Both the position numbers and the translations under genes were made by a program. Positions 1 through 6,546 of a DNA stretch of 8,071 nucleotides are shown piece by piece. The stretch spans positions 1 to 8,071 of the forward strand of contig JAGVFV010000090.1 in assembly GCA_020057445.1 (NCBI GenBank), in the 5' to 3' direction. How positions within the stretch are numbered: position 1 is the first letter of the stretch; every line of letters begins with the position of its first letter. The notes under the pieces are model-generated. The model searched no databases. It saw only the letters and a list, made by a program, of their open reading frames with translations, and had not been told where the DNA came from. This DNA is from an archaeon (GTDB taxonomy: Archaea; Nanobdellota; Nanobdellia; Woesearchaeales; JAHJEM01).

Positions 1-96
1 AGGATCAAGAATTATGAGCGATTCAAGGCACGTCCGCACGTGAAGTTCGGTTCAGGTCCATTGAACTGGTTCCTTCGAAAGATTAAGCGCTCATGA
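1..96 (+). CDS. C-terminal fragment of an unidentified protein
   Basis: An open frame runs from the first base to a TGA at 94-96 and encodes 31 residues ending in PLNWFLRKIKRS. The tail is basic and shows no motif I recognise, so I give no function. It is supported as coding by base composition like that of the suf genes, by the absence of stops in this frame, and by its position just upstream of a promoter region. The start and most of the gene lie outside the window. The 72 bases between its stop and sufB contain the suf promoter, so it is probably not part of the suf operon. Confidence 0.5.
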   Translation, partial: RIKNYERFKARPHVKFGSGPLNWFLRKIKRS

Positions 97-108
97 AGCC
101 TTTCCGTT

Positions 109-124
109 CTTAACTATGGTTAAG
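109..124. repeat. Inverted repeat abutting the sufB TATA box
   Basis: CTTAAC-TATG-GTTAAG is a perfect 6-base inverted repeat around a 4-base spacer. Its right arm ends directly against the TATA box, where the archaeal BRE (transcription factor B recognition element) sits. The position would let a dimeric repressor block TFB/TBP, so it is a candidate operator. The arms are short and AT-rich, so chance is possible. Confidence 0.45.
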
Positions 125-132
125 TTTATAAA
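125..132 (+). promoter_or_regulatory. TATA box of the suf operon
   Basis: TTTATAAA lies 37 to 44 bases before the sufB start at 169. Archaeal transcription normally starts about 25 bases downstream of the TATA centre, here near 153-154. That gives a leader of about 15 bases, just enough to carry the GGAG ribosome site at 159-162. The same reasoning argues against an upstream TTG start at 139, which would lie before the transcript begins. Confidence 0.6.
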
Positions 133-158
133 GGGCTGTTGTTTATTCTATCCGTTTT

Positions 159-162
159 GGAG
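159..162 (+). promoter_or_regulatory. Ribosome binding site that fixes the sufB start
   Basis: GGAG sits six bases before the ATG at 169. It supports that ATG over the in-frame TTG at 139, which has no comparable site and would add ten residues without similarity to SufB. Confidence 0.6.
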
Positions 163-168
163 CATATC

Positions 169-1548
169 ATGCGAAGAGAATCTCATAATGGTCGGAATGC
201 GGAAAATCTGCGGCTGAAAAGCCCGCTTGGATTGTCTGAGAACATAGTCAGGCTGATCTCAAAGCAGAAGGATGAACCTGCGTGGATGCTCCAGAAACGA
301 CTCGCGTCTTTCGAGATGTTCCAGAAGCGACCCATGCCATCGTGGGGTCCGAACCTTGACGGCCTTGACCTTGCGAAGATCCGTTATTACATGGAACCTG
401 ATGCGAAGCATAACGCGACTGATTGGAACGACGTGCCAAAAGACATCAAGAAGACATTTGACAGGCTCGGCATCCCGAAGGCAGAACAGGAGGTGCTTTC
501 TGGCGTCGGCGCCCAGTACGAATCGCAGGTGGTCTATCATAATCTGAAGAAGGAATGGGACGCGAAAGGAGTCATTTTTGAGGATATGGATGTCGCAGTG
601 CAGAAGTATCCTGGGATCGTCAAGGAGTATTTCATGACGTGCGTCCCGCCGAATTACCACAAGTTCGCGTCACTGCACGGCGCTGTCTGGAGCGGCGGAA
701 CCTTCATCCTCATCCCGAAGGGAGTCAAGATGAATCTTCCTCTGCAGGCGTATTTCCGTATGAACGCAAAGGCTGGCGGCCAGTTTGAGCACACCCTCAT
801 CATCATCGAAGAGGATGCAGAGGCGCATTACATCGAAGGATGCTCTGCTCCGCGGTATGATGTGGCAAGCCTGCATGCGGGCTGCGTCGAGGTCTTTGTC
901 AAGAAGCACGCGCGGATGCGCTATTCGAGCGTGGAGAATTGGAGCAAGAACACGTACAATCTCAATACCAAGAAGGCGATCGTCGAGGAGGGGGGCATCA
1001 TGGAATGGGTCGGAGGCAACATGGGCTCTGGAGTGACAATGCTCTATCCTGCCTCGGTCCTGAATGGTCGTGGCGCCCAAGCCCACCATATCCAGATCGC
1101 TTTTGCCGGCCCTCTGCAGAACCAGGATACAGGCGCAAAGGTGATTCATGCCGCGTCAGATACGACATCGACAGTCATCTCTAAGAGCATCAGCAAGGAT
1201 GGGGGAATGACCACGTATCGCGGGCTCTTGAAGATCGCAAGAGGCGCAAAAGGCTGCAAGTCGAGCGTGCGCTGTGATGCGCTGCTCATCGGAAAAGGGG
1301 CAAAGACAGATACCATACCCTTCATCGATGTCGCTGAGAATGATGCTTCCGTCGCCCATGAGGCGACTGTCGGGAAAGTGAGCGCTGAGCAGGTCTTTTA
1401 TCTCCAGTCGCGCGGCCTTTCTGAGGAAGAGGCGATGAGGCTGATCGTGTCTGGCTTCATCGAGCCGGTGATAAAAGAGCTTCCTCTGGAGTACGCTGTT
1501 GAGATGAACAAGCTGATCGCTATGGAGATGGAGGGAAGCGTCGGATAG
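169..1548 (+). CDS. sufB: Fe-S cluster assembly scaffold protein SufB
   Basis: SufB is the scaffold subunit of the cytoplasmic SufBCD complex on which Fe-S clusters are built. The 459-residue protein starts at ATG 169, chosen for its GGAG site and the promoter position; E. coli SufB is slightly longer (about 495). The N-terminal helical part (about 1-130) is followed by a beta-helix core and a C-terminal helical region containing FYLQSRGLSEEEA. Cys225 in EGCSAP corresponds to the sulfur-accepting Cys254 of E. coli. Cys369 (VRCDALLIG) and His397-Glu398 (AHEATVG) correspond to Cys405, His433 and Glu434, which are implicated in cluster formation at the SufB-SufD interface. The C-terminal part is clearly paralogous to the next gene, sufD. 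It is the first gene of the operon and ends 16 bases before sufD. All expected key residues are present, so it is probably functional. Confidence 0.96.
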   Translation: MRRESHNGRNAENLRLKSPLGLSENIVRLISKQKDEPAWMLQKRLASFEMFQKRPMPSWGPNLDGLDLAKIRYYMEPDAKHNATDWNDVPKDIKKTFDRLGIPKAEQEVLSGVGAQYESQVVYHNLKKEWDAKGVIFEDMDVAVQKYPGIVKEYFMTCVPPNYHKFASLHGAVWSGGTFILIPKGVKMNLPLQAYFRMNAKAGGQFEHTLIIIEEDAEAHYIEGCSAPRYDVASLHAGCVEVFVKKHARMRYSSVENWSKNTYNLNTKKAIVEEGGIMEWVGGNMGSGVTMLYPASVLNGRGAQAHHIQIAFAGPLQNQDTGAKVIHAASDTTSTVISKSISKDGGMTTYRGLLKIARGAKGCKSSVRCDALLIGKGAKTDTIPFIDVAENDASVAHEATVGKVSAEQVFYLQSRGLSEEEAMRLIVSGFIEPVIKELPLEYAVEMNKLIAMEMEGSVG

Positions 1549-1564
1549 CGCGCGCAAGGATACT

Positions 1565-2614
1565 ATGGATGTCTTAGAGGAAAAACGGAAGACTGCACGA
1601 GGATTGATGGATGCCCTGCCCTGGCCTGCCTTTCGCAGAGGATTGACCATGACATTGACAGCAAGGAAACCTGATATCGATGCGCTTTCGAAGGGGAGAG
1701 GCGATGATGTCCCTTTGTTTGCCCTTCCTTATCTCTTCACTCTTGTCACGCCTCATGACAAGGTGTCTGCAGCGCATGTGGCGCATGCTTCCATCAGGGT
1801 CATCCACATAGAGACGGACATGAAAGAGGACATCATCATCGAGAGGAAAGGGCTCGATTCCTCTGCAGATCATGTGCTCATCATCATGGGACAAGGCGCC
1901 AGGGCAAAGATTGTCGAATACAATGAATGTGCCGGTGATGTCCATTTCAGGAGTGAGGGGACAGAAATATTCCTTGCGAAAGGCGCCTCTTTGGAATACG
2001 TCTCAGTGCAGAACCATGGCGAGGAGACGCACGCGTTCTCGTTCAAGAAAGCAAGGCTTGAGGAAGATGCCTCTCTTTCCTTTGTTTCATGCATACTTGG
2101 AGGCAAGCTTTCGAAAGAAGAGATCGGTTGCGACCTGCGGGGAGCGCGTGCACAACTCAGGCAGGGAGTGCTGTTCTATGGAAAAGGCGATCAGGAGATT
2201 GATGTGCAGGCTGATATCCACCATATGGCTAGAGAGACAGAATCCATCCTTTCCATGCAGGGATGTGTCGCAGGGAATGCGAAAAGCATCATGCAGGGCA
2301 GGATCCATATCGGGAAGGATGCGCATGATGCAAAAGGATATGAGTCTTCCGACATCCTTGTCTTGGATGAGACTGCGAACGGGAACGCGATTCCCCTCCT
2401 TGAGATTGATAATCAGGACGTATCTTGCGGTCATGCGGCAAAGATCGGGCATATCGATGCAGGCAAGCTTTTTTACCTGCAGAGCAGGGGATTGTCGGAA
2501 CAGGAAGCAAAAAGATTAATAATCGAAGGGTTCTTCATGCCGTTCGCAGAACGTCTCAAGGACCAGGCATTGCAGGAAAGAATAATGAGATTGATAGAGA
2601 AGAAATTACTGTAG
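1565..2614 (+). CDS. sufD: Fe-S cluster assembly protein SufD
   Basis: SufD pairs with SufB in the SufB-SufC2-SufD scaffold and is needed for iron entry and full assembly in bacterial systems. The 349-residue protein has a short N-terminal segment, a long beta-helix middle with many short glycine-bounded strands, and a SufB/SufD-type C-terminal helical region (FYLQSRGLSEQEAKRLI) that shares ten consecutive residues with SufB. In VSCGHAAKIG, Cys288 and His290 match Cys358 and His360 of E. coli SufD; the histidine is the functionally important one. It lacks the SufB Cys225 motif, which separates it from a SufB duplicate. AAGGA at 1556-1560 lies four bases before the ATG. SufD is absent from many archaea, which often have only SufB and SufC, so its presence signals the fuller SUF system. 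Confidence 0.92.
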   Translation: MDVLEEKRKTARGLMDALPWPAFRRGLTMTLTARKPDIDALSKGRGDDVPLFALPYLFTLVTPHDKVSAAHVAHASIRVIHIETDMKEDIIIERKGLDSSADHVLIIMGQGARAKIVEYNECAGDVHFRSEGTEIFLAKGASLEYVSVQNHGEETHAFSFKKARLEEDASLSFVSCILGGKLSKEEIGCDLRGARAQLRQGVLFYGKGDQEIDVQADIHHMARETESILSMQGCVAGNAKSIMQGRIHIGKDAHDAKGYESSDILVLDETANGNAIPLLEIDNQDVSCGHAAKIGHIDAGKLFYLQSRGLSEQEAKRLIIEGFFMPFAERLKDQALQERIMRLIEKKLL

Positions 2615-2624
2615 GTTATCCACG

Positions 2625-3830
2625 ATGACACTCTCTTTTCCCATATTGCGGCGGAAGATACATGGCAAGCGCCTCGTGTATCTTGACAATGCGGCGACGA
2701 CACAGAGGCCAAAGGAGGTCATCGATGCCCTGTCCGACTTCTACGCATCCCATAACGCGAACATCAATCGGGGAGTCTATGCATTGAGCGTGGAAGCGAC
2801 TGAAAGGTGGGATGCTGCGCGGGAGAGAGTCGCCCGTTTCATCCACGCGCTGCCAGACGAGATCATCTTCACGAAGGGAACGACCGAAGCGATCAACATC
2901 GTAGCACATTCATTTGAGTCCGGCATCCGTCCTGGCGATGAGGTGATAGTCACGGTCGCGGAGCACCATGCGAACTTCGTCCCATGGCAGGCCCTTTGCA
3001 AGAGGAAGAAGGCAAGGCTTGTCGTCCTTGCGCTGGATAAGAAGACAGGATTCTCTCTTTTAGCCCTTAGAAAGGCGCTCTCTCCAAAGACAAGGATCGT
3101 CGCCTTTTCCATGGTGTCGAATGTGCTTGGCTGTGCGACTCCTTCAAAAGAGGCATGCGCATTGATACGGAAGCATGATGATACCATCAGCATCCTCATC
3201 GACGGGGCGCAGGCAGTGTCCCACATGCCTGTCGATGTGGCTAGGCTCGGCTGCGATTTTTTTGCGTTCTCTGCGCATAAGATGCTCGGCCCTTTTGGCG
3301 TCGGCGTGCTGTATTGCAAGAGGACTGCGCTTCTTTCTCTTGAGCCGCTCATCCTAGGAGGGGACATGATCGAGAGCGTGAGCGTGAATGAGACCGTCTT
3401 TTCGAAAGGCACCCGGAAGTTTGAAGGCGGGACGCAGAACGTTGCTGGCGTGATAGGATTTGATGCTGCCATCGGCATCCTGGAAAAGGAGGGCATGGCC
3501 CATCTCCATAAGGAATTGAATGACATTGGGACATATGCGTGGGATCTGCTTTCGAAAGTGTCCGGCGTCACCTTGCACAGTCCTCGCAGGGGGAATAATG
3601 GCATCATTTCCTTTTCTGTTGCGGGAATCCATCCCCACGACATCGCTTCCCTCCTGGATAGCGAGGGAATCGCGATCCGCGCAGGCCACCATTGCGCGCA
3701 GCCGCTGATGGGCGCGCTCGGGATTTCCACGTGCTGCCGGGCAAGCTTCTATATGTATAATACGAAAAAAGACGCGGCGGCATTGCAGCGCGCCGTGAAA
3801 AAAGCGAAGAAGGTGTTCCATGGATCCTGA
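2625..3830 (+). CDS. sufS: Group II cysteine desulfurase SufS
   Basis: This PLP enzyme removes sulfur from L-cysteine, giving alanine and an enzyme persulfide that feeds the SUF scaffold. The 401-residue length matches the family (about 406). VYLDNAATTQRP near residues 18-29 is the conserved N-terminal signature. Lys219 in FSAHKMLGPFG is the PLP Schiff-base lysine. TEAIN and EHHANFVPW are typical of the group. Cys357 in RAGHHCAQPLM is the catalytic cysteine (Cys364 in E. coli, Cys361 in B. subtilis). His338 in GIHPHDIASL lies 19 residues before it, as does the zinc-capturing His342 of B. subtilis SufS, which swaps a ligand with SufU; this fits the downstream sufU. AGGT at 2613-2616 lies eight bases before the ATG and overlaps the end of sufD. 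The gene overlaps sufU by 11 bases. Confidence 0.96.
   Translation: MTLSFPILRRKIHGKRLVYLDNAATTQRPKEVIDALSDFYASHNANINRGVYALSVEATERWDAARERVARFIHALPDEIIFTKGTTEAINIVAHSFESGIRPGDEVIVTVAEHHANFVPWQALCKRKKARLVVLALDKKTGFSLLALRKALSPKTRIVAFSMVSNVLGCATPSKEACALIRKHDDTISILIDGAQAVSHMPVDVARLGCDFFAFSAHKMLGPFGVGVLYCKRTALLSLEPLILGGDMIESVSVNETVFSKGTRKFEGGTQNVAGVIGFDAAIGILEKEGMAHLHKELNDIGTYAWDLLSKVSGVTLHSPRRGNNGIISFSVAGIHPHDIASLLDSEGIAIRAGHHCAQPLMGALGISTCCRASFYMYNTKKDAAALQRAVKKAKKVFHGS
3811..3815 (+). promoter_or_regulatory. Ribosome binding site for sufU inside sufS
   Basis: AGGTG lies four bases before ATG 3820, within the last codons of sufS. It favours this start over the in-frame ATG at 3847, which has only a weak purine stretch in front of it, and it implies translational coupling of sufS and sufU. 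Confidence 0.55.
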
Positions 3831-4233
3831 TCTTCCCGCAGAAAGCATGTACAGGGAGCACATCCTTGACCATTATGAGCATCCGAGGAATTATAGGCGG
3901 CTGAAGAAGCCTGATGCGGCATCCCTCGGCACAAATCCATTGTGCGGCGATGAGGTCAAGATCGAATTGCAGGTCAAGGGCGGGAAGATTGTCGACGTCG
4001 CCTTCCAGGGGGGCGGGTGTGCGATCAGCAAGGCATCCGCATCGCTCATAACGGAAGGGATAAAAGGAAGGTCGCTTGCTGAAGTGAAAATGATGACAAA
4101 GGACGATGTCTTGGAATTGCTTGCGATCCCTATCAGCCCAGTGCGGCTGAAATGCGCGCTCCTTTCATTACAGGTATTGGAAAATGCGATAACAAAATAC
4201 GAGGCAAAACATGGACGAGCTCATCATCACTGA
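3820..4233 (+). CDS. sufU: SufU-type sulfur acceptor / scaffold protein (shortened)
   Basis: SufU belongs to the IscU/SufU fold and takes persulfide sulfur from SufS through a bound zinc, passing it to SufBCD. The 137-residue protein opens with MYREHILDHYEHPRN, typical of SufU. The predicted zinc ligands are Cys42 and Asp44 (NPLCGDEV), Cys67 (GGGCAISKASASL) and Cys112 (VRLKCALLS). Lys111 stands before the last cysteine, as in SufU, where IscU has histidine. No HscA-binding LPPVK motif is visible. The spacing from Cys67 to Cys112 is 45 positions, close to IscU (about 43) and far below B. subtilis SufU (62), so most of the SufU-specific insertion is missing. The C-terminus ends in HGRAHHH, encoded in the 23-base overlap with sufC. 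Zinc-exchange sulfurtransferase is the likeliest role; a cluster-carrying scaffold role is the alternative. Confidence 0.88.
   Translation: MDPDLPAESMYREHILDHYEHPRNYRRLKKPDAASLGTNPLCGDEVKIELQVKGGKIVDVAFQGGGCAISKASASLITEGIKGRSLAEVKMMTKDDVLELLAIPISPVRLKCALLSLQVLENAITKYEAKHGRAHHH
4201..4204 (+). promoter_or_regulatory. Ribosome binding site for sufC inside sufU
   Basis: GAGG lies six bases before ATG 4211, inside the sufU reading frame. It supports an overlapping start for sufC and suggests coupled translation. Confidence 0.5.
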
Positions 4234-4936
4234 CCTGCATGTGGCAGTCGAAGGGAAAGAGATCCTGAAAGGCGTGACACTGAAGGTGAAGAAAGGCGAG
4301 ATCGTCGCCCTGATGGGGCCAAACGGGAGCGGCAAGAGCACCCTTGCGCAAGTCATCGCGGGAAACCCAAAGCTTGCCGTCACCAAAGGGAGCATCTCCT
4401 GGAAAAAGAAGGGCATGCTCAAGCTCTCCCCGACAGAGCGCTCGATCGCAGGGCTTTTTTTGTCGTTCCAATACCCGTCCGAGATCCCGGGCGTGACGAT
4501 CGCGAACTTCCTGAGGACAGCGTACAACGCTCGGAGGAAGGCTCCGATGGGCGTCATTGACTTCCACAGGGTCCTTCAGGAGAAGATGGAACTGCTCGAG
4601 GTGCCTGATGGGTTCAAGACGCGCTATCTCAATGACGGATTTTCCGGCGGGGAGAAGAAGAAATGCGAGGTCCTCCAGCTTGCGGTGCTCGAGCCTGACC
4701 TTGCCATCCTTGACGAGACAGATTCTGGGACAGACGTCGATGCGCTCCGGATCCTTTCCGAAGGAATAATGAAGGTGAAGAATAAGACAGGGATGGGCAT
4801 CCTCCTCATCACCCACTATGAGCGTATCCTGAGATATGTGTCCCCTGACCGTGTGTTGATCATGCAAGGCGGAAAGATCGTGCGTGAAGGCGGGCTTGCC
4901 CTTGCGAAAGAGATCGAGAAGAAAGGGTATGGGTGA
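4211..4936 (+). CDS. sufC: Fe-S cluster assembly ATPase SufC
   Basis: SufC is the ABC-type ATPase that binds SufB and SufD in the cytoplasm and drives the conformational change that exposes the assembly site. The 241-residue protein has the usual length. The Walker A motif is GPNGSGKST (residues 36-44) and the Q-loop is in FLSFQYPSEIPGV. The signature FSGGEKKKCE covers about 144-153. Walker B is LAILDETDSGTD with Asp168 and catalytic Glu169, and the H-loop histidine is His202 in ITHYERIL. FSGGEKK and DE(T/S)DSG are SufC hallmarks that distinguish it from transport ATPases, and no membrane partner is nearby. It is the last gene of the operon. It is usually first in sufCDSUB operons, so the order here is different. 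It converges on the kinase gene with 45 bases between the stops. Confidence 0.96.
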   Translation: MDELIITDLHVAVEGKEILKGVTLKVKKGEIVALMGPNGSGKSTLAQVIAGNPKLAVTKGSISWKKKGMLKLSPTERSIAGLFLSFQYPSEIPGVTIANFLRTAYNARRKAPMGVIDFHRVLQEKMELLEVPDGFKTRYLNDGFSGGEKKKCEVLQLAVLEPDLAILDETDSGTDVDALRILSEGIMKVKNKTGMGILLITHYERILRYVSPDRVLIMQGGKIVREGGLALAKEIEKKGYG

Positions 4937-4946
4937 AGGGTAATGC

Positions 4947-4959
4947 AAAAAAAACAAAA
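4947..4959 (-). terminator. T-rich terminator of the minus-strand kinase gene
   Basis: Read on the minus strand, four Ts, a G and eight Ts begin 22 bases after the kinase stop. Archaeal RNA polymerase terminates on U-rich tracts without a hairpin, so this is a plausible end for the kinase transcript. No comparable T tract serves sufC before the kinase gene begins; the first is T7 at 5080-5086, inside the kinase coding region. Confidence 0.45.
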
Positions 4960-4981
4960 GGGTTGAATGATAGGAGGGGAA

Positions 4982-5593
4982 TCACGAGGAAACAATTTTA
5001 AGTTCGATGAGCTTTTCATGGACAATCGCATATGCTTCCTCTCTTGTGTTATTTAAGACATCAATCGATACATCGGCTATTTTTTTGGTTGGCTCTACAT
5101 ATTTCTTATGCATGGGGATCAGGATCTTCTTATTGTATTCTGATTCGTCGTTATGTGTGATTTTGTCCCTTCTTTTCATGCTCTCTGCAATAGGAATATC
5201 GAGATAGATTTTTAAGCAAAACAAGTCTCTTATCTTTTTATCATAAAGAGCGAGATACCCTTCCACGATGATGATCTTTTTTGGATGCAATATGTGTTTA
5301 ATTCTCCCTTTTGTTTCATATGCTGGATTAAGGATGCTGCTTTTTGTCATGACTTCGATATCTTTGCCTTGTCTTATTTGGATTAAGTCCGTATATAATT
5401 GTTTAAAATCAATTGCATCAGGATGATCCCAATTTCTCATGCCTTTGAAAAAAGGGACATCTTTTTCCTCTTTCTGATAATCATCAAAGTGGACGACTTC
5501 AATGAGGTCAGGATAGTTGTCTCGTAGTCCAAACGATAAGGTTGATTTCCCGCAACCTGAACCTCCTGCGATTCCAATGAAAAAATGATTCAT
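4982..5593 (-). CDS. Uridine kinase-family P-loop kinase
   Basis: The 203-residue protein resembles uridine kinase, which phosphorylates uridine/cytidine in pyrimidine salvage. GGSGCGKST (10-18) is the Walker A motif. HFDDYQKE (35-42) and NWDHPDAIDF (54-63) match the uridine kinase substrate-side motifs. IIIVEGYLAL (107-116) is the typical strand, and KKYVEPTKKIAD (163-174) matches the C-terminal signature. The ERGR stretch usual in bacterial Udk is not visible between RRDK and PMHKKYVEP, so substrate specificity is uncertain; related nucleoside or riboside kinases are alternatives. The start at 5593 is chosen because the Walker domain begins at once and a TATA box lies 25 bases upstream. The frame stays open to 5923, but the extension has no similarity I recognise and runs over mgtC. 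The gene is AT-rich (33% GC in one 60-base line counted by hand, against 58% in a sufC line), suggesting transfer. Confidence 0.82.
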   Translation of the reverse strand: MNHFFIGIAGGSGCGKSTLSFGLRDNYPDLIEVVHFDDYQKEEKDVPFFKGMRNWDHPDAIDFKQLYTDLIQIRQGKDIEVMTKSSILNPAYETKGRIKHILHPKKIIIVEGYLALYDKKIRDLFCLKIYLDIPIAESMKRRDKITHNDESEYNKKILIPMHKKYVEPTKKIADVSIDVLNNTREEAYAIVHEKLIELKIVSS

Positions 5594-5614
5594 TAAATGA
5601 CAAGGCTCACTCTC

Positions 5615-5622
5615 TATTTTAA
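5615..5622 (-). promoter_or_regulatory. TATA box of the kinase gene
   Basis: On the minus strand this reads TTAAAATA, with a purine-rich stretch (GGAAAAG) just upstream as a possible BRE. Its centre is 25 bases from the ATG at 5593, so the transcript should begin at or very near the start codon. No ribosome site is visible, consistent with leaderless translation. Confidence 0.55.
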
Positions 5623-5746
5623 TGCTTTTCCCCTTGTGTTGATGACTGTTTTCTGGCTGAAGAATATTCTCTTTTTTCGTTTCCTCAATTTTTCTGTTGA
5701 ATATACAAAAACACGATAGTAGCCAAAGGATATTAGAGAAGATAGA

Positions 5747-5754
5747 TTTAAATA
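5747..5754 (+). promoter_or_regulatory. TATA box of the MgtC-family gene
   Basis: TTTAAATA has its centre about 27 bases before ATG 5778. The expected transcription start therefore falls at about 5775-5778, making the mRNA nearly or fully leaderless. No Shine-Dalgarno site precedes the ATG. This supports 5778 over the in-frame ATG at 5697, which lies upstream of the promoter. Confidence 0.6.
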
Positions 5755-5777
5755 GTCCCTTTTTCTCTGTCGTTGAC

Positions 5778-6404
5778 ATGGAAGTGGGTTCAATATTGCT
5801 TCGGTTTGGCATTGTCTTTGTCCTGGCGTTCGTATTTGGTCTCGAGCGACAGAAGGCGCATAAGCCCATCGGATTTGGCACGTATATCTTTGTCGCTATC
5901 GGTTCTTGCGCTCTTTCCATCATTGCTCATATCATCGCGCCTGAGAATCCCCTTCCGCTCTTAGGTGCTATCGTGACCGGCATCGGCTTCCTTGGCGCTG
6001 GCGCTCTCATCAAGACGTCAGACAAGATCTTCGGATTCTCCTCGGCAGCGACCATCTGGCTCTTTGCCATCCTTGGCCTGATCGTCGGCCTTGGGCAATA
6101 TTTTGTGGCAGGTGTAGTGTATGCTGTGTGTTGGATCGTGATCCTCTTTGACAGGTACTTGCAGGATCGTGGCATCGGGTCGTACCAGAAGCGTCTTGTC
6201 ATCACGTCAAAGGCGAGCATCGGCGAAAAGGAAGTGAAGAAGGAAATCCTGTTGACCGGACTCTCCTATAAGCTGATCACCATTGATTTTGACAAAGAGA
6301 AGATCACCTTCTCGTATCTTGTGGAAGGGAAGAAGGAGAACATCAACCGCCTGCCTGACCACCTGTTCCATAAGGACTGGTTCATCTCATGCAAGATCGA
6401 ATGA
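5778..6404 (+). CDS. MgtC/SapB-family membrane protein
   Basis: The 208-residue protein is a small integral membrane protein of the MgtC family. In bacteria, members act in low-magnesium adaptation or modulate the membrane ATP synthase, but the role in archaea is not established. Predicted membrane segments are about 6-22, 33-53, 59-79, 89-105 and 107-125. Family landmarks are FGLERQ (20-25) after the first helix, GIGFLGAGALIK (68-79) and SSAATIWLFAILGLIVG (88-104). A soluble C-terminal domain (about 130-208), rich in lysine and glutamate, follows as in many family members. The start is set by the TATA box. The gene is GC-richer than the divergent kinase. I see no T tract right after its stop; the next gene has its own promoter. 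Confidence 0.88.
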   Translation: MEVGSILLRFGIVFVLAFVFGLERQKAHKPIGFGTYIFVAIGSCALSIIAHIIAPENPLPLLGAIVTGIGFLGAGALIKTSDKIFGFSSAATIWLFAILGLIVGLGQYFVAGVVYAVCWIVILFDRYLQDRGIGSYQKRLVITSKASIGEKEVKKEILLTGLSYKLITIDFDKEKITFSYLVEGKKENINRLPDHLFHKDWFISCKIE

Positions 6405-6546
6405 GCAGTGTGCAGGGAGGCACATCCTTAACAGGATTCATTTCACCGCCTTTGAAGAATATAGGAATTGGTCTGTCCAGTAAGCTGACCGCCACGTCTG
6501 GTCCCTGACCGATGTTGCCAGCCAGCCGCTACACAATAGTTAAGTA

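Larger units (their letters stand above)
5594..5777. promoter_or_regulatory. Divergent promoter region between kinase and mgtC-type gene
   Basis: This 184-base AT-rich interval separates two divergent genes and holds a TATA box for each, at 5615-5622 (minus) and 5747-5754 (plus). The roughly 125 bases between the two boxes contain no gene, repeat or structured RNA that I can support. The minus frame stays open across it and encodes a hydrophobic patch (FSNILWLLSCFCIF), which I judge accidental. Confidence 0.5.

Noticed and set aside
139..168. Ten-residue N-terminal extension of SufB from a TTG at 139
   Set aside because: It lies upstream of the transcription start expected from the TATA box at 125-132, lacks a ribosome site, and has no SufB-like sequence; ATG 169 has GGAG six bases before it.
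2777..3730. Long 317-residue open frame on the minus strand opposite sufS
   Set aside because: It is an antisense shadow of a clearly conserved gene, has no recognisable domain, and its length follows from the GC-rich codon pattern of sufS.
3732..3737. Cys370-Cys371 of SufS as the catalytic cysteine
   Set aside because: Counting against E. coli and B. subtilis places the catalytic residue in GHHCA(M/Q)P, which is Cys357 here; the CC pair sits 13-14 residues further on.
5697..5777. N-terminal extension of the MgtC-family protein
   Set aside because: The TATA box at 5747-5754 lies inside it, and the family's first membrane helix begins just after ATG 5778.
5594..5923. Long N-terminal extension of the minus-strand kinase, including a hydrophobic patch
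   Set aside because: It overlaps the mgtC-type gene and both divergent promoters and shows no family similarity. The Walker domain begins right after ATG 5593, which has a TATA box 25 bases upstream.
6470..6510. Possible hairpin GGTC-tgt-CCAG with CTGG-tccct-GACC in the 170-base gap before the regulator
   Set aside because: Two 4-base stems with an unequal internal loop and a 17-base terminal loop are too weak to claim as an RNA element; I see nothing else supportable in 6405-6538.
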